Shown here: piece after piece, positions 45,751 to 54,628 of the stretch | Layout: every line of letters begins with the position of its first letter | How positions within the stretch are numbered: position 1 is the first letter of the stretch | From: Bradyrhizobium niftali | GTDB lineage: Bacteria > Pseudomonadota > Alphaproteobacteria > Rhizobiales > Xanthobacteraceae | Assembly: GCF_004571025.1 (NCBI RefSeq) | Contig: NZ_SPQT01000015.1 | Span: forward strand, 162,501-226,500 | DNA: 64,000 nucleotides | Direction: 5' to 3' | The notes under the pieces: model-generated | What the model saw: the letters and a program-made list of their open reading frames with translations, nothing else | Told to the model about the DNA's origin: nothing | The model's database searches: none | Made by a program: the position numbers and the translations under genes

Positions 45751-46866
45751 ATGCGCATCGCTCAACTTGCTCCCCTGGCCGAAAGCGTCCCTCCCAAGCT
45801 CTACGGCGGCACGGAGCGGGTCGTGGCGTGGCTGGTGGATGAGCTGGTCGAGCTCGGGCACGACGTCACGCTGTTCGCGAGCGGCGACTCCCGGACGAAA
45901 GGCGAGCTTCATCCCGTGTGGCCGCGCGCACTGCGTCTCGGACGGAAGGGCGCCGATCCAAATGCCGCCTGCGCCGTGCTGCTGGAGGCGATCGCCAAGC
46001 GAGCGAAAGACTTCGACGTGATCCACGCGCACATCGACTGGCTGCCGCTTCCGCTGCTCAGTCGGCTCGGCGTGCCCTTCGTGACCACCATGCATGGCCG
46101 GCTCGACCTGCCGGGCCTTTCCGATGTGCTGCGGCAGTTTCCCGGCGCCGGCTTCGTGTCGATATCGGACCATCAGCGTCTGCCGTTGCCGGAGGCGAAT
46201 TGGATCGCCACGATCCCGCACGGACTGCCATCGAGCAACTTTCGCCCGTCTTTCGATCAGGGATCCTATCTGGCGTTCCTCGGCCGCCTCACCGCGGAAA
46301 AGGGCCCCCAGGACGCCATCCGCATTGCGCGCGCCGCCGGAATGCCCTTGCGCATCGCCGCCAAGATTCCGCGTGGCGAGACCGTCTTCTTCAAGAAGCA
46401 ACTTGAGCCCCACATCGACGGTCTGGCGGTCCAGCTCGTCGGCGAGGTGGACGAGGCGAAGAAGCAGCCGTTCCTCGCCGAGGCCGCGGCCCTGCTGTTT
46501 CCGATCGATTGGCCGGAGCCTTTCGGCCTCGTCATGATCGAGGCCATGGCCTGTGGGACGCCAGTGATCGCCTACCGCTCCGGCTCCGTGCCCGAGGTCG
46601 TCGAGGACGGCGTGACGGGCTTCATCGTCGAGAACGAGGAGCAGGCTGTCAGGGCCGTGGGCGATCTGGGCCGGCTCGACAGACGAAAAGTACGTGCCTG
46701 CTTCGAGGAACGCTTCTCCGCGGACCGAATGGCGCGAGAGTATGAAAGCGCGTACCGCCGATTGATCTCTGCCGCCGCCGGGTACTCGGCTGGGGCGTGC
46801 GCGGCGCCACACGCTGAACGTCGGCTCGAAACGAAGCTGGCCGACGTGCTGTCGGCGTCCAGCTAA
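45751..46866 (+). CDS. Glycosyltransferase family 4 protein
   Basis: A protein of 371 residues of the GT-B fold. The N-terminal domain has PKLYGGTERVVAWLVDEL; the C-terminal donor-binding domain has AFLGRLTAEKGPQDAIRIAR and the E-x7-E motif EPFGLVMIEAMACGTPVIA. It transfers sugar from a nucleotide donor to an unknown acceptor, retaining configuration. There is no polysaccharide cluster around it, so it may act alone on a small molecule or lipid. A C-terminal tail of about 35 residues is outside the domain. Confidence 0.9.
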   Translation: MRIAQLAPLAESVPPKLYGGTERVVAWLVDELVELGHDVTLFASGDSRTKGELHPVWPRALRLGRKGADPNAACAVLLEAIAKRAKDFDVIHAHIDWLPLPLLSRLGVPFVTTMHGRLDLPGLSDVLRQFPGAGFVSISDHQRLPLPEANWIATIPHGLPSSNFRPSFDQGSYLAFLGRLTAEKGPQDAIRIARAAGMPLRIAAKIPRGETVFFKKQLEPHIDGLAVQLVGEVDEAKKQPFLAEAAALLFPIDWPEPFGLVMIEAMACGTPVIAYRSGSVPEVVEDGVTGFIVENEEQAVRAVGDLGRLDRRKVRACFEERFSADRMAREYESAYRRLISAAAGYSAGACAAPHAERRLETKLADVLSASS

Positions 46867-46958
46867 ATGATTTCTCCGCTATCCCTTGAAACGGGACCTC
46901 AGACAGCCATCTGACATCCATACACCATCCTCCTGGATGGTACAAAACGGATGCTTCG

Positions 46959-47378
46959 ATGGCCGACAATGTGCGCGAGCTGCGACCCCGGCTCCCCGAT
47001 ACCGAGAAGATCACGATCAACCTTGGCTATGTCGATCTGGGGCAGGTCGACCTGATGGTACAGGAAGGGTTCTATTCGAACCGCACGGATTTCATCCGGA
47101 CGGCCATCCGCAACCAGCTCGAACGCCACGCGGACGTCGTGAAGCAGTCGACGGTCCGAAAGAGCCTGGACTTGGGGCTGCGGAACTACAGCCGCGAGGA
47201 TCTCGAAGCGGCGCGGCGCGCCGGCGAGATGCTGCACATCAACGTGCTGGGTCTCGCGACCATCGCCCAGGACGTCACGCCCGAACTGGCCCGCGCCACC
47301 ATTGCTTCCGTCTCGGTGCTCGGTGCCCTTCACGCCACTTCCGCGGTCAAGGCCGCTCTCTCCGACAGAACAAGGTGA
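46959..47378 (+). CDS. Ribbon-helix-helix (CopG-like) protein
   Basis: A protein of 139 residues. After a short tail comes a ribbon-helix-helix DNA-binding unit (KITINLGYVDLGQVDLMVQEG then NRTDFIRTAIRNQLE), and then a helical C-terminal part of about 75 residues that could bind a ligand or partner. It ends 5 bases before the depolymerase-like gene, so the two are coupled and it may regulate that gene (inference). Confidence 0.82.
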   Translation: MADNVRELRPRLPDTEKITINLGYVDLGQVDLMVQEGFYSNRTDFIRTAIRNQLERHADVVKQSTVRKSLDLGLRNYSREDLEAARRAGEMLHINVLGLATIAQDVTPELARATIASVSVLGALHATSAVKAALSDRTR

Positions 47379-47383
47379 ATGCG

Positions 47384-48571
47384 ATGCTGAATCAGAACAT
47401 GATTTCCGAGGCGACGCGCCTCACGCGTGCGGGCCAACTGGTCGAGGCCACCACCCTCCTGCAGCGCATGCTCCGCGGCGAGAGCGCCTCCGAGCCGTCG
47501 GGCAGCACTGCCCGTGTCGCGCCAGATCGGCTCGAGCCGCCGACCATCGACGTGAAGGCCAACGTCGTCGAGGAGAAGGAGAGCCGACGAACCACCCGGG
47601 TTTCTCCCGCTCCTTTGCAACGCAAAAGCATCGCCCGGTTCGATCGCTTGAAAGACTTCCCTGGACTCAATCTGCGTGGTCCGATGACCCGCGCTCCGCC
47701 TGCCACGACGGATATCGCACCCGAAGGCACGAGGTTCATCGCCGGCACCTTCCGCAGCGCGAATGGAAGCCGGAACTACAAGCTATTCGTCCCAAGCCAC
47801 TGGCAGGAAAAACCGCTTCCCCTGGTGGTCATGCTTCACGGCTGCGCCCAGTCGCCGGACGATTTCGCGGCCGGCACCCGGATGAATTTTCTGGCGGAAG
47901 AGCGAGATTGCTTCGTGGTCTATCCGGAGCAGCCGAGCGAAGCCAACCAGGCGAAATGCTGGAATTGGTTTCGCACGGGCGACCAGCAGCGGGACGGCGG
48001 GGAGCCTTCGCTGATCGCAGGCATCACTCGCCAAATCATGAGGGACTATCCGATCGATCCGAAGCGGGTCTACGTCGCAGGTCTGTCGGCCGGCGGGGCG
48101 GCCGCCGCCATCATGGCAGCGACCCACGCCGATCTGTACGCGGCCGTCGGGATCCATTCCGGCCTCGCCTGCGGGGCGGCAAGCGATCTTCCCTCGGCGT
48201 TCGTCGCGATGCGGCAGGGCGGCGGGTCTAAAATTGCCGATGGTGGACCGCCAGTGCCGACCATCGTTTTCCATGGCGACCGCGACACCACGGTGCATCC
48301 GAACAACGGCGACCGGATTGTCGAGCAGTCCGCCAAGGCGGCAGGCTTGAAAGCGAAGGTGAGCGACGGACGGGTGCCTCATGGGCACGCCTACACCCGC
48401 ACGAACGTTGCCGACGCGGACGGGCGCGCCGTCTCCGAGCATTGGAATGTTCACGGCGCCGGCCACGCCTGGTCGGGCGGCAGTCCCGCCGGCTCCTACA
48501 CCGATCCCCGCGGGCCGGACGCGACGAGGGAGATGCTGCGCTTCTTCCTTGAGCATTCGCTCCGGGGTTAG
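47384..48571 (+). CDS. PHA/PHB depolymerase-like esterase (PhaZ-type)
   Basis: An esterase of 395 residues of the extracellular-type polyhydroxybutyrate depolymerase/feruloyl esterase family. The oxyanion motif is VVMLHGCAQSPDDFA, the nucleophile elbow GLSAGGAAAA, the Asp in HGDRDTTVHP and the His in GAGHAWSGG. Unusually for this family the N-terminus is not a signal peptide but a helical segment (EATRLTRAGQLVEATTLLQRM) and a linker. That suggests a cytoplasmic or granule-associated enzyme, as reported for some rhizobial relatives (inference). It follows the RHH gene by 5 bases. Confidence 0.88.
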   Translation: MLNQNMISEATRLTRAGQLVEATTLLQRMLRGESASEPSGSTARVAPDRLEPPTIDVKANVVEEKESRRTTRVSPAPLQRKSIARFDRLKDFPGLNLRGPMTRAPPATTDIAPEGTRFIAGTFRSANGSRNYKLFVPSHWQEKPLPLVVMLHGCAQSPDDFAAGTRMNFLAEERDCFVVYPEQPSEANQAKCWNWFRTGDQQRDGGEPSLIAGITRQIMRDYPIDPKRVYVAGLSAGGAAAAIMAATHADLYAAVGIHSGLACGAASDLPSAFVAMRQGGGSKIADGGPPVPTIVFHGDRDTTVHPNNGDRIVEQSAKAAGLKAKVSDGRVPHGHAYTRTNVADADGRAVSEHWNVHGAGHAWSGGSPAGSYTDPRGPDATREMLRFFLEHSLRG

Positions 48572-48589
48572 TCGGGTTTCACAAGGCGC

Positions 48590-48826
48590 TCAGGTCGTCC
48601 GACACGTCGCCGAATTCCGGATCAGCTTGGCGTCGCCGAACTCACCGGTCGCCGGATCCCCGCTGCGGCTGAACGCGATGGCGCCGGCGTGGCCGGGCTT
48701 GCGGGCGAGGGCCTCGGCTCGCATCACCGCGACGTTGGCGCTCAGGCACTCCGCCGCCTCGCCGGCGGCTATGCCGTCGTCGGAGAAAACGAACGGCAGA
48801 GCGACATAGTAGGTCACTTCAGACAT
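48590..48826 (-). CDS. Small conserved-looking hypothetical protein
   Basis: A protein of 78 residues (SEVTYYVALPFVFSDDG, then AEALARKPGHAGAIAFSR). It has no known domain. The ATG overlaps the stop of the frameshifted gene upstream (ATGTCTGA), which shows coupling and supports both as real genes. Role unknown. Confidence 0.65.
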   Translation of the reverse strand: MSEVTYYVALPFVFSDDGIAAGEAAECLSANVAVMRAEALARKPGHAGAIAFSRSGDPATGEFGDAKLIRNSATCRTT

Positions 48827-49038
48827 CTGCCTCATCCTTGCGTTCGCGCGCCCTTGGGAGCCGCCCGCGGGCGTAGCCGGTCGACACCTTCCTCCTCAGC
48901 TCCTCGAGTTGGATCTCGAGAAAGTCGTTGGCGACGATCAGCGCCTTCACGGTTTTCCGGGCGTCGCCGCCGCAGGCCGCGATGGCCTGGTCGGCGGCGG
49001 CGTCGAGGTCGGCAGGGGCCGGCCTCGGAGACGTTCAT
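48819..49038 (-). pseudogene. Small hypothetical gene with a one-base frameshift
   Basis: Reading from ATG 49038, the first seven codons (NVSEAG...) lead into a run of four C residues (plus-strand G at 49015-49018). Removing one C restores a frame of about 72 residues: PADLDAAADQAIAACGGDAR, then TVKALIVANDFLEIQLEELR, then RARERKDEADV and a stop. As written, the second frame lacks a start codon. The stop overlaps the next gene's ATG by 8 bases, which supports a former gene pair. The extra base may be a mutation or a sequencing error. Confidence 0.6.
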
Positions 49039-49204
49039 CGAGTTATGTTCTCTTTTTGTTCTAAAGAGTCAAGAGACCCTCTCCCAAATTGCCATGACGC
49101 AGCAGGGCCATCTGGATGAATCTCGCGGGTGGCGATCGGCGTGTCGGAACCGGTGGTCCTCGTTCGTCTTGAATCCAGGCCGCCCCGAAGGGAGTTCTGC
49201 GTAC

Positions 49205-50128
49205 ATGGCGCCCCGAGCCAACTGGAAAGGGTTTCTGAGACTCTCTCTCGTCACGTGCCCAGTGGCGCTCTATCCGGCCACCTCGGAGAGCGAGAAGATC
49301 TCCTTCAACCAGCTCAACCGGCAGACCGGCCACCGTGTCAAGTATCTCAAGGTGGACGCCGACACCGGCGACGAGGTGCCGAACGAGGACATCGTCAAGG
49401 GCTACCAGCTCGAGAAGGACCAGTTCATCGAGGTCACCAAGGAGGAGCTTGAGGAGATCGCGCTGGAATCCACGCGCACCATCGAGATCGACGAGTTCGT
49501 CGACAAGGCCGACATCGACCCACGCTACCTGATCCGGCCCTACTACATCAGGCCGGACGGCAAGGTCGGGCACGATGCCTTCGCGGTGATCCGCGAGACC
49601 ATCCGCGAGATGAACAAGGTCGCGATCGGTCGCGTGGTGCTGACCAACCGTGAGCACATCATCGCGCTCGAGCCGATGGACAAGGGTCTGGTCGGCACGC
49701 TGCTGCGCTACCCTTACGAAGTGCGGAGCGAGCAGGAATATTTCGAGGAGATTCAGGACGTCAAAGTCACAAAGGACATGCTGGACCTCGCGAAGCACAT
49801 CGTGAACCAGAAGGCCGGCCGGTTCGACCCCGAGAAATTTGAAGACCACTATGAGACCGCGCTGATCGACCTCATCAACCAGAAGCGGGCCGGCAAGCCG
49901 ATCACGCCGAAGTCCAAGCCGACCACAGGCAACGTCGTCGATCTGATGGAGGCGCTTCGGCGGAGCGTGGGTCAGGAGGCCGCGCCGGCGAAAGCCGAGA
50001 AGCCCGCCAAGAAGGGGCGCAAGGCATCCGCCGGGCAGAAGGAAATGCTGATGCCGATCGAGGGCAAGAAGCCCAAGCAAGCCGCCGGCAAGAAGGCCAC
50101 AGCCAGGCCGCAGCGGAAGTCTGCCTAG
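49205..50128 (+). CDS. ku: Non-homologous end joining protein Ku
   Basis: A protein of 307 residues of the bacterial Ku family: an N-terminal core opening with RANWKGFLRLSLVTCPVALY, then VDADTGDEVPNEDIVKGY and the later RVVLTNREHIIALEP, and a basic Lys/Ala-rich C-terminal tail (AKKGRKASAGQ) that binds DNA and recruits LigD. It holds broken DNA ends for end joining. No ligD lies in the window, so it would need a ligase encoded elsewhere. GGGAG upstream supports the start. Confidence 0.95.
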   Translation: MAPRANWKGFLRLSLVTCPVALYPATSESEKISFNQLNRQTGHRVKYLKVDADTGDEVPNEDIVKGYQLEKDQFIEVTKEELEEIALESTRTIEIDEFVDKADIDPRYLIRPYYIRPDGKVGHDAFAVIRETIREMNKVAIGRVVLTNREHIIALEPMDKGLVGTLLRYPYEVRSEQEYFEEIQDVKVTKDMLDLAKHIVNQKAGRFDPEKFEDHYETALIDLINQKRAGKPITPKSKPTTGNVVDLMEALRRSVGQEAAPAKAEKPAKKGRKASAGQKEMLMPIEGKKPKQAAGKKATARPQRKSA

Positions 50129-50184
50129 CGCCTCCACTGCGCCGTCTGGGACGATTGCCATCACGAACGAACAGGAGGAATCGC

Positions 50185-50433
50185 ATGGATATGAGGGAAG
50201 CCTCTGCAATGACGGAAGCCTCCGGTCTTCCGAGCGATCAGGACGCCGTCGAGAATGCATCGCAAGCGATGCCCAGTGTCTCCGACGCAATGAGAGGCGG
50301 TGCGAAAGCGCGCGATGCGCAAACTCCTGCGGTAGCTTTTTCGGATGAGTTGCGCAGCTTGGCGCGAGAGGCGCCGCTGCTGGCGCTGTCCATGGCATTC
50401 TTGCTGGGAGTTCTGGTGGCCCGGCGACGATAG
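50185..50433 (+). CDS. Small C-terminally anchored hypothetical protein
   Basis: A protein of 82 residues with a polar N-terminal part and one C-terminal transmembrane helix (PLLALSMAFLLGVLVARRR), like DUF883/ElaB-type tail-anchored proteins. AGGAGGA before the ATG gives a clear start. It follows ku by about 55 bases and may be cotranscribed with it. Confidence 0.72.
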   Translation: MDMREASAMTEASGLPSDQDAVENASQAMPSVSDAMRGGAKARDAQTPAVAFSDELRSLAREAPLLALSMAFLLGVLVARRR

Positions 50434-50464
50434 CAGAAGTGGGCGGTCGCGCCGCCGCGCGGGA

Positions 50465-50770
50465 CTAAGCCTGGCGCTTGGCTTCGGCTCTACGATCGGG
50501 GACAGTTCGTTGTGCGCATCGCGGACATTCGCCGTCTGCCGCTGCGGCGAGCTGGCGCCCCATTTCATGCCTGAGGGCTACGCTATCCCACATGGTCAGG
50601 TCGGTCTTCACGATCCTTTTGGCGCGTTCGAATGCGTGACTCTCGGCAGCGTCATCTCCGACCCGGATGATCACGTCGTCATGGAAAGGGCACGCCATCG
50701 TTGCGCGGGTGGTATCGAGCGCGTAGCGCACCACGTCGCTCAGGTCGTCGGGATCGACGTTGGCGGACAT
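50465..50770 (-). CDS. Hypothetical protein with C-terminal Cys pair
   Basis: A protein of 101 residues (DLSDVVRYALDTTRATMACP; IIRVGDDAAESHAFERAKRI), ending with CPRCAQRTVP. The Cys pair could bind a metal. AGGAG 7 bases before the ATG makes the start firm. No family is recognised. Confidence 0.68.
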   Translation of the reverse strand: MSANVDPDDLSDVVRYALDTTRATMACPFHDDVIIRVGDDAAESHAFERAKRIVKTDLTMWDSVALRHEMGRQLAAAADGECPRCAQRTVPDRRAEAKRQA

Positions 50771-51195
50771 GTCGGCTCTCCTGCCGAAGCTGCCTCGCGA
50801 AGGCGGGCGGTCGATGTCAGCGGAGGCGGGCGGACCCGAAGCTCCCGGAGCTCCGGGTCCGCCGTAGCCTCAGCAGCCCGACACCAAGTTGTTCGGCTAC
50901 ACCTCAAACCTAAGACGTTGCGGAAGCAGCACATTGAGGTGGCGCAACGGACAACCGCGCTGCCCTTTGTCTCAGTTGCGTTCCTGAGAAAGCCGCCACC
51001 TTGCAGACCCTCCGCGAGCATCGCGAGTTGATCGCGAAGACCATCGACCAGATCGATCGAGGCCTCGCGTCGGGTGCGGACCTAGTGCGGCGAAACGATC
51101 GCTGCGAGGCCGAACGCGAGTATGCAGGCCGCGGCCAACGAGCAGAGGGCTATGGCGATTTCCCGAGGCATTGCTGCTCGATCCGTTTTTGGTTG
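50771..51195. other. Intergenic region
   Basis: Apart from a strong hairpin at 50829-50863 (GGCGGACCCG and its complement with an inner AGCTCC/GGAGCT) and a doubtful 29-codon frame at 51082-51171, no gene is supported. A plus-strand stretch near 51001 (TLREHRELIAKTIDQIDRGL) looks protein-like but has no convincing limits. Confidence 0.5.
51082..51171 (-). CDS. Possible very small membrane protein
   Basis: A 29-codon frame encoding a basic start and a single hydrophobic helix (EIAIALCSLAAACILAFGLA). It is below the size where coding can be judged; no clear ribosome site is seen. Listed only because such single-helix proteins are common beside similar small genes. Confidence 0.25.
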   Translation of the reverse strand: MPREIAIALCSLAAACILAFGLAAIVSPH

Positions 51196-51423
51196 CTAGG
51201 GCTCTTCCTCGCTGGCGAAGGGTTCGTGGGTCTTGCGGCCGGGGAAGGTGGGCGACATCTGCTCCGCCATCGCCTTCTCGATCTCTCCGGCCAAGGCCCT
51301 GAAATGTTCGGCAAGCTTGCTGAACAGCTCTCTCTTCTTTGGATCGGTGGCGAGGTCTCGGATCATCTCGCATTCGGCGAGCTGAATCTGCAGCTTCTCC
51401 AGATGCGCCTGCATGTCCTTCAT
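51196..51423 (-). CDS. Small helical hypothetical protein
   Basis: A protein of 75 residues, almost wholly helical and charged (LEKLQIQLAECEMIRDLATD; FSKLAEHFRALAGEIEKAMAE). GGAG upstream of the ATG supports the start. Similar short proteins are frequent in Bradyrhizobium accessory regions; no function is known. Confidence 0.68.
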   Translation of the reverse strand: MKDMQAHLEKLQIQLAECEMIRDLATDPKKRELFSKLAEHFRALAGEIEKAMAEQMSPTFPGRKTHEPFASEEEP

Positions 51424-51653
51424 TGGACCACTCCTTTCCTTTCGGCGGGAGAGCAAGCTGTCTGTCGATTGCTGATGCTACAGCTTTATGTCCGACGCGG
51501 GAACTACTATGCGCTTTTCGGCCGCTCGAAGCTACGGTTTGGCGGGCTCCCGAGACGAGTCCTGCGCGGGCGCACTCATTACGATCCCGCCGGACCGGTT
51601 GCTGCCATCTACTCTCCGGCATGGACAGTGATTTCGATCCTCAGCGGCAAGCG

Positions 51654-51978
51654 CTATTCGCAATTCGATTTCAGGATCTCGACCTGCTGCTTTGCGCCGG
51701 CAAGCGAGGCCTGCAACTGCGTGACCTTGTACTGAAACGGCGCCAGGTCGATTTGAAACAGCACGTCGTTGGCCTTTACCGGCACGTTCGGCTTGACCGG
51801 GATCGCCACAATTTGTCCTGTCACATTCGACAGTTAAAAAGAGCGAGAAATGTCGCGAGGATAGGACCGCCTGTTAACAGCGAGATAGACCCAGACAACC
51901 AGCCCCCATCGCACCAGTTTGAATTTCGAGAACACAAGCGAGAGCGGAACGACCATATAGGCACAGAATAATGGTCAT
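51654..51978 (-). pseudogene. HlyD-family membrane fusion protein remnant
   Basis: Minus-strand frames preserve two parts of a YiaV/EmrA-like membrane fusion protein. From ATG 51978 comes the inner-membrane helix (CLYMVVPLSLVFSKFKLVRW), soon interrupted by a stop. Then, from about 51835, comes the first beta-barrel and helical hairpin (GQIVAIPVKPNVPVKANDVL then LAPFQYKVTQLQASLAGAKQ), ending in a stop at 51654. Most of the protein between and after is missing. It is a decayed efflux-pump gene and marks the edge of intact chromosome before the transposition operon. Confidence 0.72.
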
Positions 51979-52463
51979 GGCTGGCCCTCACTATTAGGTT
52001 GTGCTATCGTGATGCGTGGAGGTAGCCGAAGCCGCACTTCGAAGTGCCCTTCAACGATAAGCTTTATCGCCCAGCAATCCTGTTTCGATTATGCAGACGC
52101 CATGCGGCGTTCAATGCAGTCGACGTCGCACCTTCATTGATGCACGCTCCCTCGCGCACCCAAGCGAGAGCGCTTCAAGTCGTTCCGTCGTTTTTTGTAC
52201 AAGGAATGATGTATGCGTATCACAACACTGAACCAGATTTCGGAACGCTCGGCGTGACCGCGACGTTGTGCGGGACCGAAACGGCCCTTGCCCAGCACAC
52301 GGCAGCCCTGCCATCCATGAAAACAATCGGCACGCCCGCGGCACCCGCCGAGCGCGCGACGCCGAATTCCGAATGAACCGAAGATGGAGACCGTATTACA
52401 TCACTGAAGAGGAGGACCCGGGCGCCGGTCAGGATCGACGGCAAGGAGTATTCGGCCGGCCCG
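51979..52463. other. Gap left of the transposition operon
   Basis: No gene is supported. It holds a perfect 14-base palindrome GCACTTCGAAGTGC at 52034-52047, a second one (CGATAA-GCT-TTATCG) at 52055-52069, and GAGGAGG at about 52409. The left end of the Tn7-like element is expected here, but no terminal repeat could be fixed. In-frame, protein-like sequence (RIDGKEYSAGP) precedes the GTG start of the transposase. Confidence 0.5.
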
Positions 52464-54623
52464 GTGATCAGCGGCGGGCGCGTCTTCTTTGACAAGGAGG
52501 CGGGCACCCAGATCGTGCTGAGCGAGATCGCGCAGATGCAGATGGCACTGGCCTATCGGCTGCGCGACGACACGCCGTACCAGAAGCTGAGCACCGCCAG
52601 GAAGCACACGCTCCGCATCGATTGGGGTACCTTCACTCCAGTAGAGCGCAAGACCGCGCTCACGCGCGCGTTGTTCGTGCGCAAGCTCGACAAGGTCCAG
52701 CCGGCGAACCTGCGGGCAAAGAAAAAGATCATCCGCCGGATCATCGAGGACGTTTGCGGGCGATGGAAGATCCCGCTGGAGAATGCGCCGTCCGCGCGCC
52801 AGGTGCGAACCTGGTACCGGATCTTCGTGACCGCGGGGCGCGACGTGCGCGCGTTGGTGCCGTGCAATTGGGCCAAGGGCCGCCGCGAGCAGCGATATCC
52901 TGAATGGGCGATCGACGAGATCAACCGCCTGATCAACGAAAAGATCGCGGTTCCAACACCGTCGAGCTTCCGCAAGGTTCGGCTTCTCGCCAACGAGCGG
53001 CTGAAGAAGGCGGCCGCGGAGCGCGGCGAGGTGCCGGTGCTGCTTGGCAGGGGCAATCGGATCGGAAGTAATCTGCTTTCGCGCATGCTGCGTGAGCGCA
53101 ACAAGTTCGAGGTCTTGGTGGCGACCACGAACGTGCGGGAGGCCAATCGCCAGGCCCAGTCGGTGCAACTAGGGCCCCAAGGCAACCTCGTTAACCGCCA
53201 ATGGGAGGTCGATCACACCCTGCTGGACATCCTGGTGATCGACGAGTGCACGATGCAAATCGCCGGTCGGCCGTGGATGACCGCGATTCTCGATCGCTAC
53301 TCGCGCTGCATCGTCGGTTTTTCCCTGAGCTTCGCGCCGCCGTCGTGGGCCAGTGTAATGGACGCCTTACGCGTGGCTGTGATGAAGAAGGACTGGATCA
53401 TCGCAGGTTTGGGCGGGATCGTGCGAACATGGGATTGCTTTGGCGTCCCTGGACGGCTGATTACGGACCACGGTCGAGACTTCAAGTCGAATTCCATGGA
53501 GCAGGCCAAGGTCGCACTGGATTTCGAGCTGAAGCACGCGCCCCCTCGCAAGCCGTGGTTCAAGGGCAAGATCGAACGCTGGTTCAGAACGCTTGAAGAG
53601 CAAATCATCCACACCATTCCTGGCACGGTGTTGTCGAAGTGGGAGGACCGCAAGTTCTACAACTCCGAGCAGTTCGCGGTGCTCACGATCCACGAGTTGA
53701 ATTGGATCGTCGCCAAATGGGTGATCGACGTCTACCACCACACCCAGCATAGCAAGCTCGGGCGCACACCGGCGCGGGCCTGGCAGGAAGGCTTGCAGGA
53801 AATCCCGCTAATCCGGGAGCCGCCCGCTGATCTGCTGATTCCAATGACCGGACTGGTAGTGCCGCGTTCCCTGCAGAAGAGCGGGATCCGCTACATGGGG
53901 CTACGCTGGGATTCTCCAGAGTTCGCGAAGGCCCGCGCCTTCCTACCGGACTCGGCGAACGTGCAGGTCAGGATAGATCCGACTGATATCTCGACGGCCT
54001 ACGTCTACGATGAGCACAGGGAGAAACGGGTCGAGGGCGAGCTTGTCGAGCCGACAGACGCCCGCGGTTTGTCGCTCAACCAATGGTGCACCGTCGCGAA
54101 GCTCCGACGGCGTATCGCGGAGGACGACGAGCTGAGCGAAGAGGCAGCGCTTGCCCGCGCCATGGAGGAAATCGGGCAGTACGTGAAGGAACGTGTGCTC
54201 GAGCGTCACAAAGGCAAGGCGCCGAAGCGTTTCAAGCGCTTCGTGAGCGCGGGATCCGCCTGGAGCGCGATTCGGCCGGAACGGCTTGATCCCAGCATGA
54301 AGCCTCCCGGCTCCCATACGGTCGGCATCACTCAGGTGAAGTCGCCACCGTTGCAGCCCCATGCCCCATTCACGGACCCGAAGCGCCGACGGAAGACCGT
54401 GAAAGAGAAGGTGCCCGCCGGTGGTGACAAAAAAGCCGTGACCAACAACGGGAGTGACGTCGAAGATGCCTCCGTCGACGGTCCGGAGCAAGCCGACCAG
54501 GCGTCGTCTACCACCACGGCTCGGCACGAAGCAGTCGAGCCGGCGGCGACACCGAAGCCCGCCCCGAAGGCAAAACTCAAGATGAGGCCGGTGAACTACG
54601 GCGGCACAATAGAAGAGGACTGA
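52464..54623 (+). CDS. tniA: TnsB/TniA-like DDE transposase
   Basis: A Mu/Tn7-type transposase of 719 residues. It carries N-terminal DNA-binding helices (about 40-220), a retroviral-integrase-like core with the triad D250 (WEVDHT), D335 (LITDHGRD) and E371 (GKIERWF), giving the D-35-E spacing between the last two, then a beta-barrel and a long Pro/Lys-rich tail (about 620-719) that probably contacts the ATPase. It cuts and joins the element's ends. The start is uncertain: GTG 52464 is listed, but the in-frame codons from CTG 52404 (RAPVRIDGKEYSAGP) also look like protein. TniB and TniQ genes follow in one operon. No TnsA is encoded in the window. Confidence 0.9.
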   Translation: MISGGRVFFDKEAGTQIVLSEIAQMQMALAYRLRDDTPYQKLSTARKHTLRIDWGTFTPVERKTALTRALFVRKLDKVQPANLRAKKKIIRRIIEDVCGRWKIPLENAPSARQVRTWYRIFVTAGRDVRALVPCNWAKGRREQRYPEWAIDEINRLINEKIAVPTPSSFRKVRLLANERLKKAAAERGEVPVLLGRGNRIGSNLLSRMLRERNKFEVLVATTNVREANRQAQSVQLGPQGNLVNRQWEVDHTLLDILVIDECTMQIAGRPWMTAILDRYSRCIVGFSLSFAPPSWASVMDALRVAVMKKDWIIAGLGGIVRTWDCFGVPGRLITDHGRDFKSNSMEQAKVALDFELKHAPPRKPWFKGKIERWFRTLEEQIIHTIPGTVLSKWEDRKFYNSEQFAVLTIHELNWIVAKWVIDVYHHTQHSKLGRTPARAWQEGLQEIPLIREPPADLLIPMTGLVVPRSLQKSGIRYMGLRWDSPEFAKARAFLPDSANVQVRIDPTDISTAYVYDEHREKRVEGELVEPTDARGLSLNQWCTVAKLRRRIAEDDELSEEAALARAMEEIGQYVKERVLERHKGKAPKRFKRFVSAGSAWSAIRPERLDPSMKPPGSHTVGITQVKSPPLQPHAPFTDPKRRRKTVKEKVPAGGDKKAVTNNGSDVEDASVDGPEQADQASSTTTARHEAVEPAATPKPAPKAKLKMRPVNYGGTIEED

Positions 54624-54628
54624 GCTAA

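Noticed and set aside
52044..52376. A 110-codon plus-strand frame before the transposase
   Set aside because: No ribosome site or family; it spans the palindromes and probable element end.
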